NCBI GenBank assembly: GCA_963975885.1 | Contig: CAXBIS010000001.1 | Span: forward strand, 1-64,000 | Reading direction: 5' to 3' | Length of the DNA: 64,000 nucleotides | Origin: Pseudazoarcus sp963975885 | GTDB lineage: Bacteria > Pseudomonadota > Gammaproteobacteria > Burkholderiales > Rhodocyclaceae | In this document: positions 44,466 to 53,635 of the stretch, piece by piece | Position numbering within the stretch: position 1 is the first letter of the stretch | How the letters are laid out: each line of letters opens with the position of its first letter | The notes under the pieces: model-generated | What the model was told of the DNA's origin: nothing | Seen by the model: the letters and a program-made list of their open reading frames with translations, nothing else | Database searches by the model: none | Position numbers and translations under genes: made by a program

Positions 44466-46070
44466 GTGTCGGAACGGCGTGGTCCGGGTTGGGTGTTCGT
44501 GTGGTCGGTGCTGGTGCTCGCGGCGTTCGTCGGCATCGGTGTCGCGCGCCCCGATGCGCTGGCCGGTTCGGCCGCGCGTGCGCTCGAATTCACGACGTCG
44601 CATTTCGGCTGGCTTTACCTGTTCGCCACCACCGGCTTTCTGGTGTTCTGTCTCAGCGTGGCGCTGTCGGACTATGGCCGCATCCGGTTGGGGGCCGATG
44701 GCGAGGTGCCCGAGTTCTCGTATCCGACCTGGCTGGGCATGATCTTCTCGGCCGGCATGGGGGTCGGCCTGGTGTTCTGGGGTGTGGCCGAGCCGATGAC
44801 GCACTACGTCGAGCCGCCGCTTGGCCGCGCCGATGCGCGCAGCGCCGAGGCCGCGCGGCTGGCCATGCAGTATTCACTGTTTCACTGGGGCTTTCATCAG
44901 TGGGCCAACTTCGCCGTGGTCGGTCTTGCGATTGCCTATGTGCGCTTCCGTCAGCAGCGCCCCGGGCTGATCAGCGAGACCTTCCGTGCCAGCATCGGAG
45001 ATCGCGCGGGCGGATCGCTGGGTCACGCCATCAATGTGCTGGCCGTCGTGTCCACGGTGTTCGGTGTCGCGACCACCCTGGGCCTGGGGGTGATCCAGAT
45101 CAACAGCGGTCTGGGCGCCGTGGGCGACGTGGCCTTCGGCGTCGAGCCACAGCTCAAGATCCTCGGTGGCATCACCGTGGTGTTCCTGCTGTGTTCGCTG
45201 CTCCCGCTGGAGAGCGGCGTGCGCTACGTCAGCGACGCGAACATGGTGCTCGCCGCGGTGCTGCTGCTGTTCGTGTTCTTCGCGGGGCCGACCGATTTCA
45301 TCACCGCGGCGATGACCAACGCCATCGGCGACTATTTCGCCAACATGATCGGCATGAGCCTGCTGATGACCCCGTATACGGGCGACGACTGGGTCGAGCG
45401 CTGGACCATCTTCTACTGGGCCTGGGGGCTGTCGTGGGCGCCGTTCGTGGGCAGCTTCATCGCGCGCATCTCGCGTGGCCGCACGATCCGCGAGTTCGTT
45501 CTGGGCGTGATCGGCATGCCGGTGCTGCTCAGCGCGCTGTGGTTCGCGACCTTCGGCGGCTCGGCCCTGTACTTCGAGATGTTCCGTGGCGCCGGTATCG
45601 GCGACGCGGTCGCCACCGAGATGAGTTCGGCGTTGTTCGCGACGCTTGACTGGTTCCCCGGCGCCGATGTGTTGGGCGTGGCGATGCTGGTGCTCATCGT
45701 GCTGTTCGTGATCACCTCGGCCAACTCGGCGACCTTCGTTCTGGGCATGTTCACCAGCCGCGGCGCACTCGTGCCAAGTCGCCTCCTGCGCCTGAGCTGG
45801 GGCGTCATCCAGGTGGCGGTGGCCGGCGTGCTGCTGCTCTCGGGCGGATTGGCCGCGCTGCAGACCATGTCCATCGTCGCGGCTTTCCCGTTCATGGTGT
45901 TGATGCTGTTCATGGCCGCCTCGCTGCTCAAGGCGCTGCGCGACGAGCGTCGTCAGCGTGAACTGCACGAGGCCGTCATGTGGGAGCGCATGCAGCGTCT
46001 GGTCGAGGCCGAAGAGGCGCGCCGTGAGGCGGCGGCCACCGAAGACACATTGGCTGGACGCGATACCTGA
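44466..46070 (+). CDS. BCCT-family transporter (betaine/choline/carnitine type)
   Basis: 534 residues, 12 membrane segments. Signatures: FSAGMGVGLVFWGVAEPMTHY, SLFHWGFHQWANFAVVGLAIAYVRFRQ and the family hallmark WTIFYWAWGLSWAPFVGSFIARISRGRTIREF. The GMGVGLVFWGVAEP stretch (Met-Gly-Val-Gly rather than Gly-Met-Gly-Val-Gly-Leu with a sodium-type Met) is compatible with several substrates. A charged C-terminal tail (about 490-534) may sense osmolarity. GTG start at 44466 with AGGAGA; neighbouring start at 44400 lacks a site. Confidence 0.92.
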   Translation: MSERRGPGWVFVWSVLVLAAFVGIGVARPDALAGSAARALEFTTSHFGWLYLFATTGFLVFCLSVALSDYGRIRLGADGEVPEFSYPTWLGMIFSAGMGVGLVFWGVAEPMTHYVEPPLGRADARSAEAARLAMQYSLFHWGFHQWANFAVVGLAIAYVRFRQQRPGLISETFRASIGDRAGGSLGHAINVLAVVSTVFGVATTLGLGVIQINSGLGAVGDVAFGVEPQLKILGGITVVFLLCSLLPLESGVRYVSDANMVLAAVLLLFVFFAGPTDFITAAMTNAIGDYFANMIGMSLLMTPYTGDDWVERWTIFYWAWGLSWAPFVGSFIARISRGRTIREFVLGVIGMPVLLSALWFATFGGSALYFEMFRGAGIGDAVATEMSSALFATLDWFPGADVLGVAMLVLIVLFVITSANSATFVLGMFTSRGALVPSRLLRLSWGVIQVAVAGVLLLSGGLAALQTMSIVAAFPFMVLMLFMAASLLKALRDERRQRELHEAVMWERMQRLVEAEEARREAAATEDTLAGRDT

Positions 46071-46119
46071 GCGGTGTCACGCCAAGGTTCGACGTGCCAA
46101 AACCCTTTCCGGAGAATCG

Positions 46120-46908
46120 ATGTACCGCCAGTTGCTCGCCGTCCTGTTCCTGTTTGTATCGCCACTTGCAGCGGCCGATGCGTGGCGCGAGAGCCCCGCG
46201 ATTGCGCGCCTGTTCGACGAAGCGGGTGCGCGCGGTACCTTCGTCGCCTTCGATCCGGTGAGCGGAGGTCTGGTCGGGCATGACGAGACCCGTGCCCGGA
46301 CGCGTTTCGTACCGGCTTCGACCTTCAAGATCCCGAACACGCTGATCGGGCTGGCGCGCCGGTCGGTGCGCGATGTCGACGAGGTCCTGCCCTGGGGCGG
46401 CGGCAAGACGGCGTTCCCGCAGTGGGCGAGGGACATGAGTTTGCGCGAGGCGATCGCGATGTCGAACGTGCCGATCTACCGGGAGCTGGCGCGCCGCACC
46501 GGCTTGGACGCGATGCGCAAGGAGGTCGAGCGTATCGATTACGGCAATGGCGACATCGGCGTCGTTGTCGACCGTTTCTGGCTGGATGGACCGCTGGAGA
46601 TCAGTGCGGTCGAGCAAGTGCGTTTTCTCGCGCGCCTCGCGCGTGGCGAACTCGATTACCCGCCCAGAACCCAGGCCGCAGTGCGCGAAATCGTGCTGCT
46701 CGAAACCGCGGACGGTGTGCGCATGTACGGCAAGACCGGCTGGCAGGGTGCGCCCGATCCCGGCATCGGCTGGGGGGTTGGCTGGGTCGAGCGCGGCAAT
46801 ACGGTGCACGCCTTCGCGCTCAACATCGACATGCGCTCGGTGGACGATGCTCCGACGCGTATCGAGATCGGCAAGGCGGCCTTGCGGATCCTCGACCTGT
46901 GGCCGTGA
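46120..46908 (+). CDS. Class D (OXA-type) beta-lactamase
   Basis: 262 residues with a signal peptide (residues 1-19). All class D motifs are present: active-site S67-T-F-K70 (Lys70 is the residue carbamylated in the family), S115-N-V117, Y141-G-N143, Trp154 (FWLDGPLEIS, stabilises the carbamate) and K205-T-G207. Length and PASTFKIPNTL context place it near the OXA-10-like side of the class. Secreted to the periplasm; hydrolyses beta-lactams. Chromosomal context, no mobile element, no divergent regulator, so probably an intrinsic gene. Follows the BCCT gene by 49 nt. Spectrum cannot be read from sequence alone. Confidence 0.93.
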   Translation: MYRQLLAVLFLFVSPLAAADAWRESPAIARLFDEAGARGTFVAFDPVSGGLVGHDETRARTRFVPASTFKIPNTLIGLARRSVRDVDEVLPWGGGKTAFPQWARDMSLREAIAMSNVPIYRELARRTGLDAMRKEVERIDYGNGDIGVVVDRFWLDGPLEISAVEQVRFLARLARGELDYPPRTQAAVREIVLLETADGVRMYGKTGWQGAPDPGIGWGVGWVERGNTVHAFALNIDMRSVDDAPTRIEIGKAALRILDLWP

Positions 46909-46965
46909 CCGGTCGCGACGGCTGCGGTCATGCCTTCTCGCGTCGACGTGGGCGCGAGCCCGCGA

Positions 46966-47916
46966 TCAGGCGCGAAAGATCGGGTTGGAGATCGAAAGCC
47001 GCTGCGGGTCGATGGGTGGCATCGGCAGGCCGATCATGATCGACCATTGGCGCAGCGGCAGCATCGAGGTCTCGAAGACACGTTGCAGTTCATCCGGATC
47101 GATGCCCAGGGTGGCGGCGCGCCGGCGCGCGATTGCGCGCAGCGTGCCGTCCGCGTCGTCGGTGCTCAGGCGTTCGGCGAGTACGCGCGCAAGACACAGA
47201 CACCCGGCCAACTGCGCCTGCGTGGAACCCGGCGTGAAGCCGCCGCCCTCGGGGTCGCGCTGCCAGTAGATGATGTCGGCCATCGAGGTCGGCAAGGTCC
47301 AGTCGGTGAGAAGTACGGCTGAGAACTCGGCATGGTCGAAGCCGAAAGTCTCGCGTTCGAGCGTCTCGACATCGCTTCCGGACGTGAGTGCGAACGCGAG
47401 CAGCCGCCCGTATTCGTCCGGTTCGGCAGTGGCGAAGGCGAGCCGACCGACGCCGGCGAGCAGGCCCAGCGTGAAGCCGTCGTCGGCGGCGCGCTTCACG
47501 ATGCGTTCGGCGAACGCTTCGGCGAGAAGCGCCGTATGCATGGAGGTGATCCAGAAATGGTGATAGTCGAAGCCCTCGCAGCGCATGCGCTCGCATTGCG
47601 GAATCAGCGACAGCACCAGCGCATGCACACGGATCGCGTACAGGCCCAGGCGCTGCACCGCGAGTTCGAGGCTGAGCGTGCCGCGCAGCGGACGGTAGCG
47701 GGCGGTTGCGGCCGCGCGCAGCACGAAGGCCGCGAGCGCCGGATCGCTGCGGATCACCGAAACGATCTCGCCCAGACCGGCAGTGGGATCCTGCGCCAGT
47801 TCGATCAACCGCAGCGACGTGCCCTGCGGGCCGGGAAGCTGGGTGGCGCGCGCCAGGAAACGGCGGATATCGCGGGAAACCTCGTGGCGCGGACGGGCGA
47901 TGGAGTCGGTATTCAT
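46966..47916 (-). CDS. HDOD-domain protein
   Basis: 316 residues. The HDOD domain covers about 20-230: LPGPQGTSLRLIELAQDPTAGLGEIVSVIRSDPALAAFVLRAAATARYR, AVQRLGLYAIRVHALVLSL, FWITSMHTALLAEAFAER, and GFDHAEFSAVLLTDWTLPTSMADIIYW. HDOD proteins lack HD catalytic residues and act as signalling adaptors in motility, stress or division. No attached effector domain here; the C-terminal 80 residues are helical. Confidence 0.88.
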   Translation of the reverse strand: MNTDSIARPRHEVSRDIRRFLARATQLPGPQGTSLRLIELAQDPTAGLGEIVSVIRSDPALAAFVLRAAATARYRPLRGTLSLELAVQRLGLYAIRVHALVLSLIPQCERMRCEGFDYHHFWITSMHTALLAEAFAERIVKRAADDGFTLGLLAGVGRLAFATAEPDEYGRLLAFALTSGSDVETLERETFGFDHAEFSAVLLTDWTLPTSMADIIYWQRDPEGGGFTPGSTQAQLAGCLCLARVLAERLSTDDADGTLRAIARRRAATLGIDPDELQRVFETSMLPLRQWSIMIGLPMPPIDPQRLSISNPIFRA

Positions 47917-48117
47917 CAGTCCGATCCTCTAGCGGTTGCGGCATCTTGATAAAAGACATCGTCATGATGCGCGCGACACCGCCGCATGACCAGCCCGTCT
48001 TGTAAGCAGTCATGGCTGTGCGTTGCTGCCCGTGCGTCTGCGCACATGACCCTTTTTGACTCGCGGGCAGCGGCGTTGCATGCTTGTCGGACCCTCCCGA
48101 CTCACTGGACCGACCCG

Positions 48118-49599
48118 ATGGCCGACCGCAACCAACCCGCGCATCTGGCGCGCATCCGCAAGGCGCTCGACGGCGCGCATCCGTTGGTGCACGTGCGCGG
48201 CCAGGACGAGTCGCGCATCGAGGCCGTGCTGACCGCCTTCGCCGCCGAGGCGGGGCGCCCGCTCGCAGTATGGACGCTGACCCAGGGGCTGCGAACCGGC
48301 GAGATGACCGATGCCGCGCTGGCCGACCCGCTTGCCGCGCTGCGCCACGTCATCGCGCAGGAAGCGGGCGGCTTCACTCTTTTCAAGGATCTTCCGCTAT
48401 TGCTGGCCGACCGGCCCGAACTGGTGCGGGCGCTGCGCGATGTCTATCACGCGCGCAGCGGTCGCGGTGGCTGCGTGTTTCTGTCCTGCGGCGAGCATGT
48501 TCTGCCGGCGGCGCTCGAGCGTGAGGTCTTCCTCGTCGAGATCGGCGCACCGTCCGAGCCCGAAATCCGCGCCGAGCTCGATGTCCTCGTGCCGGGGCTG
48601 GACGCCACGCTGGCGAGCGCGCTGGCTGCGGCGATGAAGGGCATGACGCTCAACGAGGTGGGCCACCTGATGCGCCGGCTGGAGGTCGAAGGGCGATTGG
48701 GCACCGACGAGGCACTGGCCGAGGTGCGGGAGGAAAAGGCCGCGGTGCTGATGCGCGAGGCCTGTTTGCGCTATGTGCCGGACACGGTCGATCTGGATCG
48801 CGTGGGCGGTCTGGAGAACCTCAAGCAGTGGGTCGAGGCGCGCGCGGCGCTGTTTACCGGCGGTGACGCCGAGCATCGCGTGCCGCTGCCGGCCGGTGTG
48901 CTGTTCATGGGGGTAAGCGGCTGCGGCAAGAGCATGGCGGCCAAGGTCATCGCCGGCGCGTGGCGATTGCCGCTGGTGCGCCTGGACATGAACCTGGTGC
49001 TTTCGGGCGCCTACGGTTCGCCCGAATATGCCTTCGATCACGCGCTGCGTCTGGCTGAGCAGATCGCACCGCTGGTGCTGTGGATCGACGAGATGGAGAA
49101 CAGCTTCGGTTACGACACCCAGCTTCGGGGTGGCGGCACCAATCCGAACATCTTCTCCAGTTTCCTGACCTGGATGCAGGAAAAACCGCCCGGCGTATTC
49201 GTCGTCGCCACCGCCAACCGTATCGAGAAGCTGCCCGCCGAGGTGATCCGCAAGGGCCGCTTCGATCAGCTCTTCTTCCTCGATCTGCCAACCGAGCGCG
49301 AGCGCATGCACATTCTCGACATTCATCTGCGCGCCAATGACGCCGACCCGGCCGGCTTCAATCTCGCCGCGCTGGCGGCGATCACCAAGAGCTGGAGCGG
49401 GTCCGAGATCGAGCAGGGCGTGCGCGCCGGCCTCGTGCGCGCCTGGCAGGAAGGGCACGCACTGAGCGAACGCGACCTGATGTGGGCGATGTCGCGCATG
49501 GTGCCGCTGTCGCGCACCATGTCCGAGCAGATCAAGGCCTTGCGCGCGTGGTCGATGGAGCGCGCGGTGTCGGCGTCCGCGCGGGAACCGGCGGCCTGA
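48118..49599 (+). CDS. Ycf46-like AAA+ ATPase
   Basis: 493 residues. N-terminal half (about 1-210) is a degenerate P-loop-like domain of Ycf46 proteins (HPLVHVRGQDESRIEAVLTAF; CVFLSCGEHVLPAALEREVFLVEIGAPS). The AAA+ core follows: GGLENLKQWVEARAALF, Walker A about 265-271 (MGVSGCGKSMAAKVIAG), Walker B VLWIDEMENSF, sensor 1 FVVATANRIEKLP, arginine finger EVIRKGRFDQLFFLDLP. Homologous to the chloroplast/cyanobacterial Ycf46, linked there to inorganic-carbon responses. Role here unknown. Start at 48118 is the first with conserved content downstream. Confidence 0.88.
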   Translation: MADRNQPAHLARIRKALDGAHPLVHVRGQDESRIEAVLTAFAAEAGRPLAVWTLTQGLRTGEMTDAALADPLAALRHVIAQEAGGFTLFKDLPLLLADRPELVRALRDVYHARSGRGGCVFLSCGEHVLPAALEREVFLVEIGAPSEPEIRAELDVLVPGLDATLASALAAAMKGMTLNEVGHLMRRLEVEGRLGTDEALAEVREEKAAVLMREACLRYVPDTVDLDRVGGLENLKQWVEARAALFTGGDAEHRVPLPAGVLFMGVSGCGKSMAAKVIAGAWRLPLVRLDMNLVLSGAYGSPEYAFDHALRLAEQIAPLVLWIDEMENSFGYDTQLRGGGTNPNIFSSFLTWMQEKPPGVFVVATANRIEKLPAEVIRKGRFDQLFFLDLPTERERMHILDIHLRANDADPAGFNLAALAAITKSWSGSEIEQGVRAGLVRAWQEGHALSERDLMWAMSRMVPLSRTMSEQIKALRAWSMERAVSASAREPAA

Positions 49600-49608
49600 T
49601 CGGAACCG

Positions 49609-52041
49609 TCAGGCGCCTGCCTTCACACAGCGCGACTCACCGGTCTCGGCCCACATCCGCCACAGTGCCTCCTCGATGTTGCGGCCGAATGCCGGGCCGT
49701 CGAACAGCGGCGACGCGAGGACCCGATCACGCAATCCACTGCGCAATTCGGCGAGTGCCCGCCGGTCAGAGGCGTGCCGTGCGGCCAGTTCGACGAACGC
49801 TTCCGGCGTAGTGGCGATCCAGTCGGGCAGCCCGGCGGCGGACAGCAGGCTGGCGCCCTGGCGCGAGATCATCGTGTCGCCGGCCAGTGTCACGGTCGGT
49901 ACGCCCATCCACAGTGCCTCGCAGGTCGTCGTCCCGCCCGGATACGGGAAGGTGTCGAGCAGGATGTCGACCTCGGCGTGTGCGGCGAGATAGTCCTCGC
50001 GACTGGTCCGGCCGTGCAGCGATACCCGCTCCGGGGCGACGCCACGCTCGGCCAGGCGTGCGAGCACGCGGTTGCGGACTTCGGCATGTGCGAGCGAGGC
50101 GGCCTGCAGACGCAGACGGGCATCCGGGACGGCCTTGAGGACCTCGGCCCAGACATCGAGAACCCGGTCGTCGACCTTGACCAGACGCTGGAACGATCCG
50201 AAGCACACCGCCGTATTCGCGAGGCAGGGCGAGGGTGCGACAGCCAGATCGACGTCCGGTGGCGAGAAGCACAGGCGCGTGTCCGGCAGGCGCCACAGGC
50301 GTTCGCTGAAGCGCTCACTGCCCTGTGTCGGCGCGCAGGTTTCGTCAGCGATGAGATAGTCCATCTCGCCGAGACCGGTGGTGGCGAAATAGCCCAGCCA
50401 GGAAACCTGCACCGGCGCGGGGCGCCAGGCGAATACGCCGAGACGGTTGAGGCTCGTGTGGCCGGCGAGGTCGATGAGGATGTGTACTTCGTCTTCGCGG
50501 ATCTGGCGCGCGACGCCCGCGTCGTCCAGACCCGTGAGCGGGCGCCAGTCCGCCACCGCGGCACGCAGGCGCACGGACTGTTCGTCCATGCGGTCGACGG
50601 TCGGGTAGGCGATCCATTCGATGCGCTCGGAATCGACGTGGGCAAGCACGTTTTCGAGGAAGTAGCCGACCGGATGGCGGCGCAGGTCGCCCGAGACCAG
50701 TCCGACGCGCAGACGCGCAGGTGCGGGCTCCAGATTCCAGTCCTGTAAGGCGGATGCCGCGGCCGATGCATGTTGGCCCCACTCGCAGGCGGCTTCATAC
50801 AGTGCCGTGGAGTCCTCGCCGAGCATGTGACCGAGGAACAGCAGGGCGCTGCGTGAGACGAGGTTTCCCGAGTCGTTGGCGACGATCGCACGATGGCAGT
50901 CCATCGCTTCGGTCAGGCGCCCTTGCAGAACGTAGAGATCTGCCAGCGCGTTGAGCAGCACCGGGTTGTTCGGTGAATGTTCCAGCCCTTCCCGTGCGCA
51001 GGTCTCGAACTCGCGCAATTGGCCGGTCTGCTCGAAGCAGTCGAGCAGACGCTTGCGGCTTTGCACATCGGTCGGCTGCGCTCGCACGAGTCGCTCGAAA
51101 TGAGGCACGGCGTCAGCGTGTCGGTCCTGCAGCATCAGTGCGGAGCCCAGCAGGAAGCGGGCCTTGTGGATGTCCGGCCGTTGCGCGAGAGCCCGCTTCA
51201 GTGCCTGCTCGGCGTCCGCGAAGCGGTTCAGTTTGCCCAGAAGCTGTCCCCAGTCGGTCAGGTCGCCGGCGGCGTTCGGGCGCAGTTCCACGGTCCGGCG
51301 CAAGGCCTGTTCCGCTTCGGGAAGCAGGTCGAGCTGGTGGTACACCCGGCCGAGGATGGAGTGCACTTCCGCATCGTCCGGATCGATGGAGGCGGCCTTG
51401 CGCAGCGGCGCTACGGCCGTGTCGGGATGACCGGACCGCCACGTGGCCAGGCCCATCGCCTTCCAGCCGAAGCCGTTGTTCGGCGAGCGCTCGCAGAACT
51501 TGCGTGCCAGATCCGCCGTGGCCTGCCAGTCGCCGCGCCGAACGGCTTCCGAGATCGCCTGCGCGAGCTGCGGGTCGGCCTTCTCGCCCGGCTGCGGACC
51601 CACCGGCTGCGGCTGATCCGAGAAGCGTCCGCGTGCCTTCGCCGTCGGGGGGCGATCGGTCATTGCTTCCAGCGACGGCCAGGCCAGGCCGCGACGCAGA
51701 CCTTCGGCGTGAACGGCGGCGGCCCTGTCGAGCTCACCGGCGAGCGCCAGCGCGCGGATATAGCTCGTACCGAACTGCCCGTGCCCGGGGTTTGCGTCCC
51801 AGGCCCGAGCGAAGTGCGCGATCGCGTCCCGGACCGGCGCACCCTCGGTCATCGCGATGACGCCAAGGTTGTGATGGGCGTCCGCGTCTTCGGGGAAGGC
51901 GCGCAACACGCTCTCGAAAAGTCTGCGTGCTTCGGCGGTGTGGCCGGCCTGGAATCGGGACGCAGCGTCGCGCAGCACGTCGTCGAGATTCCCGTCGTTG
52001 ACGGTGATTGCGGTCGGGTCGGTATCGTTCTGGAGGCTCAT
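49609..52041 (-). CDS. TPR protein with O-GlcNAc-transferase/SPINDLY-like catalytic domain
   Basis: 810 residues. About ten TPR units span roughly 20-400 (e.g. DAHHNLGVIAMTEGAPVRDAIAHFARAWDANPGHGQFG; AEVHSILGRVYHQLDLLPEAEQALRRTVELRP). The C-terminal GT41-type domain (about 430-795): LRVGLVSGDLRRHPVGYFLENVL, ILIDLAGHTSLNRLGVFAWRPAPVQVSWLGYFATTGLGEMDYLIADE, VCFGSFQRLVKVDDRVLDVWAEVLKAVPDARLRLQAA, DILLDTFPYPGGTTTCEALWMGVPTVTLAGDTMISRQGASLLSAAGL. Predicted to glycosylate cytoplasmic proteins; bacterial targets are mostly unknown. Convergent with the AAA ATPase gene, 9 nt apart. Confidence 0.9.
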   Translation of the reverse strand: MSLQNDTDPTAITVNDGNLDDVLRDAASRFQAGHTAEARRLFESVLRAFPEDADAHHNLGVIAMTEGAPVRDAIAHFARAWDANPGHGQFGTSYIRALALAGELDRAAAVHAEGLRRGLAWPSLEAMTDRPPTAKARGRFSDQPQPVGPQPGEKADPQLAQAISEAVRRGDWQATADLARKFCERSPNNGFGWKAMGLATWRSGHPDTAVAPLRKAASIDPDDAEVHSILGRVYHQLDLLPEAEQALRRTVELRPNAAGDLTDWGQLLGKLNRFADAEQALKRALAQRPDIHKARFLLGSALMLQDRHADAVPHFERLVRAQPTDVQSRKRLLDCFEQTGQLREFETCAREGLEHSPNNPVLLNALADLYVLQGRLTEAMDCHRAIVANDSGNLVSRSALLFLGHMLGEDSTALYEAACEWGQHASAAASALQDWNLEPAPARLRVGLVSGDLRRHPVGYFLENVLAHVDSERIEWIAYPTVDRMDEQSVRLRAAVADWRPLTGLDDAGVARQIREDEVHILIDLAGHTSLNRLGVFAWRPAPVQVSWLGYFATTGLGEMDYLIADETCAPTQGSERFSERLWRLPDTRLCFSPPDVDLAVAPSPCLANTAVCFGSFQRLVKVDDRVLDVWAEVLKAVPDARLRLQAASLAHAEVRNRVLARLAERGVAPERVSLHGRTSREDYLAAHAEVDILLDTFPYPGGTTTCEALWMGVPTVTLAGDTMISRQGASLLSAAGLPDWIATTPEAFVELAARHASDRRALAELRSGLRDRVLASPLFDGPAFGRNIEEALWRMWAETGESRCVKAGA

Positions 52042-52223
52042 GGCGGGGGTCTGAAATGCTTCGGTGGGCGGAGCATACCATCACGCGAGCACCCCTCTCG
52101 GGTGGGCCGGATCACCCGCCCGGAGGCCTGGAGGTCGCCTTGAGCGGTTGTGCGTGGCGCCCTCGCGCAGCCTGGGCAGCGCTCGTGGCGAGCGTGACAG
52201 GCTGCCCTGCAACGGGGCGCAAT

Positions 52224-52269
52224 GCACCGCAATGATGCGTGCGACGAGTCGCACGCACCCGATGGGTGC
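52224..52269. promoter_or_regulatory. NtrC enhancer sites of the second amt gene
   Basis: Strong site GCACC-CGATG-GGTGC at 52255-52269 is a perfect NtrC dyad. A weaker one, GCACC-GCAAT-GATGC at 52224-52238, lies 31 bp upstream, the same spacing as the pair at glnK. The strong site is about 75 bp before the sigma-54 promoter. The 344-nt gap 52042-52385 contains otherwise only the promoter. Confidence 0.85.
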
Positions 52270-52334
52270 GCCAGGTTGCGATTGTGACCCCCGATCGTGC
52301 GCCATGCGCCTGATTCTGCACGCATGCACCGGAT

Positions 52335-52350
52335 TGGCACGCGAACTGCT
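52335..52350 (+). promoter_or_regulatory. Sigma-54 promoter of the second amt gene
   Basis: TGGCAC-GCGAA-CTGCT fits TGGCAC-N5-TTGC(A/T) with one change in the -12 element. Predicted transcript start near 52361, 25 nt before the ATG. Confidence 0.83.
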
Positions 52351-52385
52351 TTGTCCTCCCCGATTTTGTGCAATCGGAGAATCCC

Positions 52386-53588
52386 ATGGAGCAGTTCCAG
52401 ACTTCCGCCGACGTGCTCTTCGTGCTGCTCGGCGCCATCATGGTGCTGGCGATGCATGCCGGCTTCGCCTTTCTCGAGGTGGGCACGGTGCGCCGCAAGA
52501 ACCAGGTCAACGCACTGGTGAAGATCCTCGTCGACTTCAGCGTCTCGGCCGTGGCCTACTTTTTCGTCGGCTACGCCGTGGCCTACGGCATCGACTTTTT
52601 CGCGAGCGCCGAGGCGCTGACCGACAAGAGCGGCTACGACCTCGTCAAGTTCTTCTTCCTGATGACCTTCGCCGCGGCCATTCCGGCCATCGTTTCGGGC
52701 GGCATCGCGGAACGCGCGCGCTTCTATCCGCAACTGGCGGCCACGGCGCTGCTGGTGGGGCTGGTCTATCCGTTCTTCGAAGGCATCGTGTGGAACGGAA
52801 ACCTGGGTTTCCAGAACTGGCTGGAGGCGACTTTCGGCGCCACTTTTCACGATTTCGCCGGGAGCATCGTGGTGCATGCGGTGGGCGGCTGGATCGCGCT
52901 GGCGGCGGTGTTGCTGCTGGGCGCACGCAGCGGTCGCTACAGCACGAGTGGCGGCATTGCCGCGCATCCGCCGTCGAGCATCCCCTTTCTCGCGCTGGGT
53001 GCGTGGATCCTCACCGTGGGCTGGTTCGGCTTCAACGTGATGAGCGCGCAGACGGTCGAGGGCATCAGCGGCCTGGTGGCGGTCAATTCGGTGATGGCCA
53101 TGGTGGGCGGCACGCTCGCGGCGCTGGCGGCCGGGCGCAATGACCCGGGCTTCGTGCACAACGGACCGCTGGCCGGTCTGGTGGCGATCTGCGCCGGTTC
53201 CGACATCGTGCATCCGATCGGCGCGCTGGCCATCGGCCTGGTGGCCGGCTTCCTGTTCGTGCGGCTGTTCACGATCACGCAGAACCGCTGGAAGATCGAC
53301 GACGTGCTCGGCGTGTGGCCGCTGCACGGCCTGTGCGGCGCCTGGGGTGGCATCGCGGCGGGCATCTTCGGCAGCACCGCGCTGGGTGGCCTGGGCGGCG
53401 TGAGCTTCATGTCGCAGCTCATTGGATCGCTTGCCGGTATCGTGTTCGCGTTCGTCGGCGGCCTGCTGGTGTACGGGGCCATCCGTGCCGTGGTCGGAAT
53501 GCGTCTGGGGCAGGAGGACGAGTTCCGCGGTGCGGACCTGTCGATCCACAACATCTCCGCGACCCCGGAGCGCGAAGCGGGCTTCTGA
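52386..53588 (+). CDS. amt: Second ammonium transporter of the Amt family
   Basis: 400 residues, no signal peptide, unlike the AmtB at 100. Amt features: MHAGFAFLEVGTVRRKNQVNALVKILVDFSV, FHDFAGSIVVHAVGGWIALA (first pore His), GWFGFNVMSAQ and WPLHGLCGAWGGIAAGIFG (second pore His). Start at 52386 after GGAGA. No PII gene follows, so gating by GlnK would have to act in trans. NtrC and sigma-54 sites upstream indicate nitrogen-limitation control. Some Amt proteins of this branch act as sensors, but no sensory domain is fused here. Confidence 0.93.
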   Translation: MEQFQTSADVLFVLLGAIMVLAMHAGFAFLEVGTVRRKNQVNALVKILVDFSVSAVAYFFVGYAVAYGIDFFASAEALTDKSGYDLVKFFFLMTFAAAIPAIVSGGIAERARFYPQLAATALLVGLVYPFFEGIVWNGNLGFQNWLEATFGATFHDFAGSIVVHAVGGWIALAAVLLLGARSGRYSTSGGIAAHPPSSIPFLALGAWILTVGWFGFNVMSAQTVEGISGLVAVNSVMAMVGGTLAALAAGRNDPGFVHNGPLAGLVAICAGSDIVHPIGALAIGLVAGFLFVRLFTITQNRWKIDDVLGVWPLHGLCGAWGGIAAGIFGSTALGGLGGVSFMSQLIGSLAGIVFAFVGGLLVYGAIRAVVGMRLGQEDEFRGADLSIHNISATPEREAGF

Positions 53589-53635
53589 GCAGACGGTGTG
53601 GGTATAGTGGGCTCTCTCATTGCTGGGCCTGCCTG

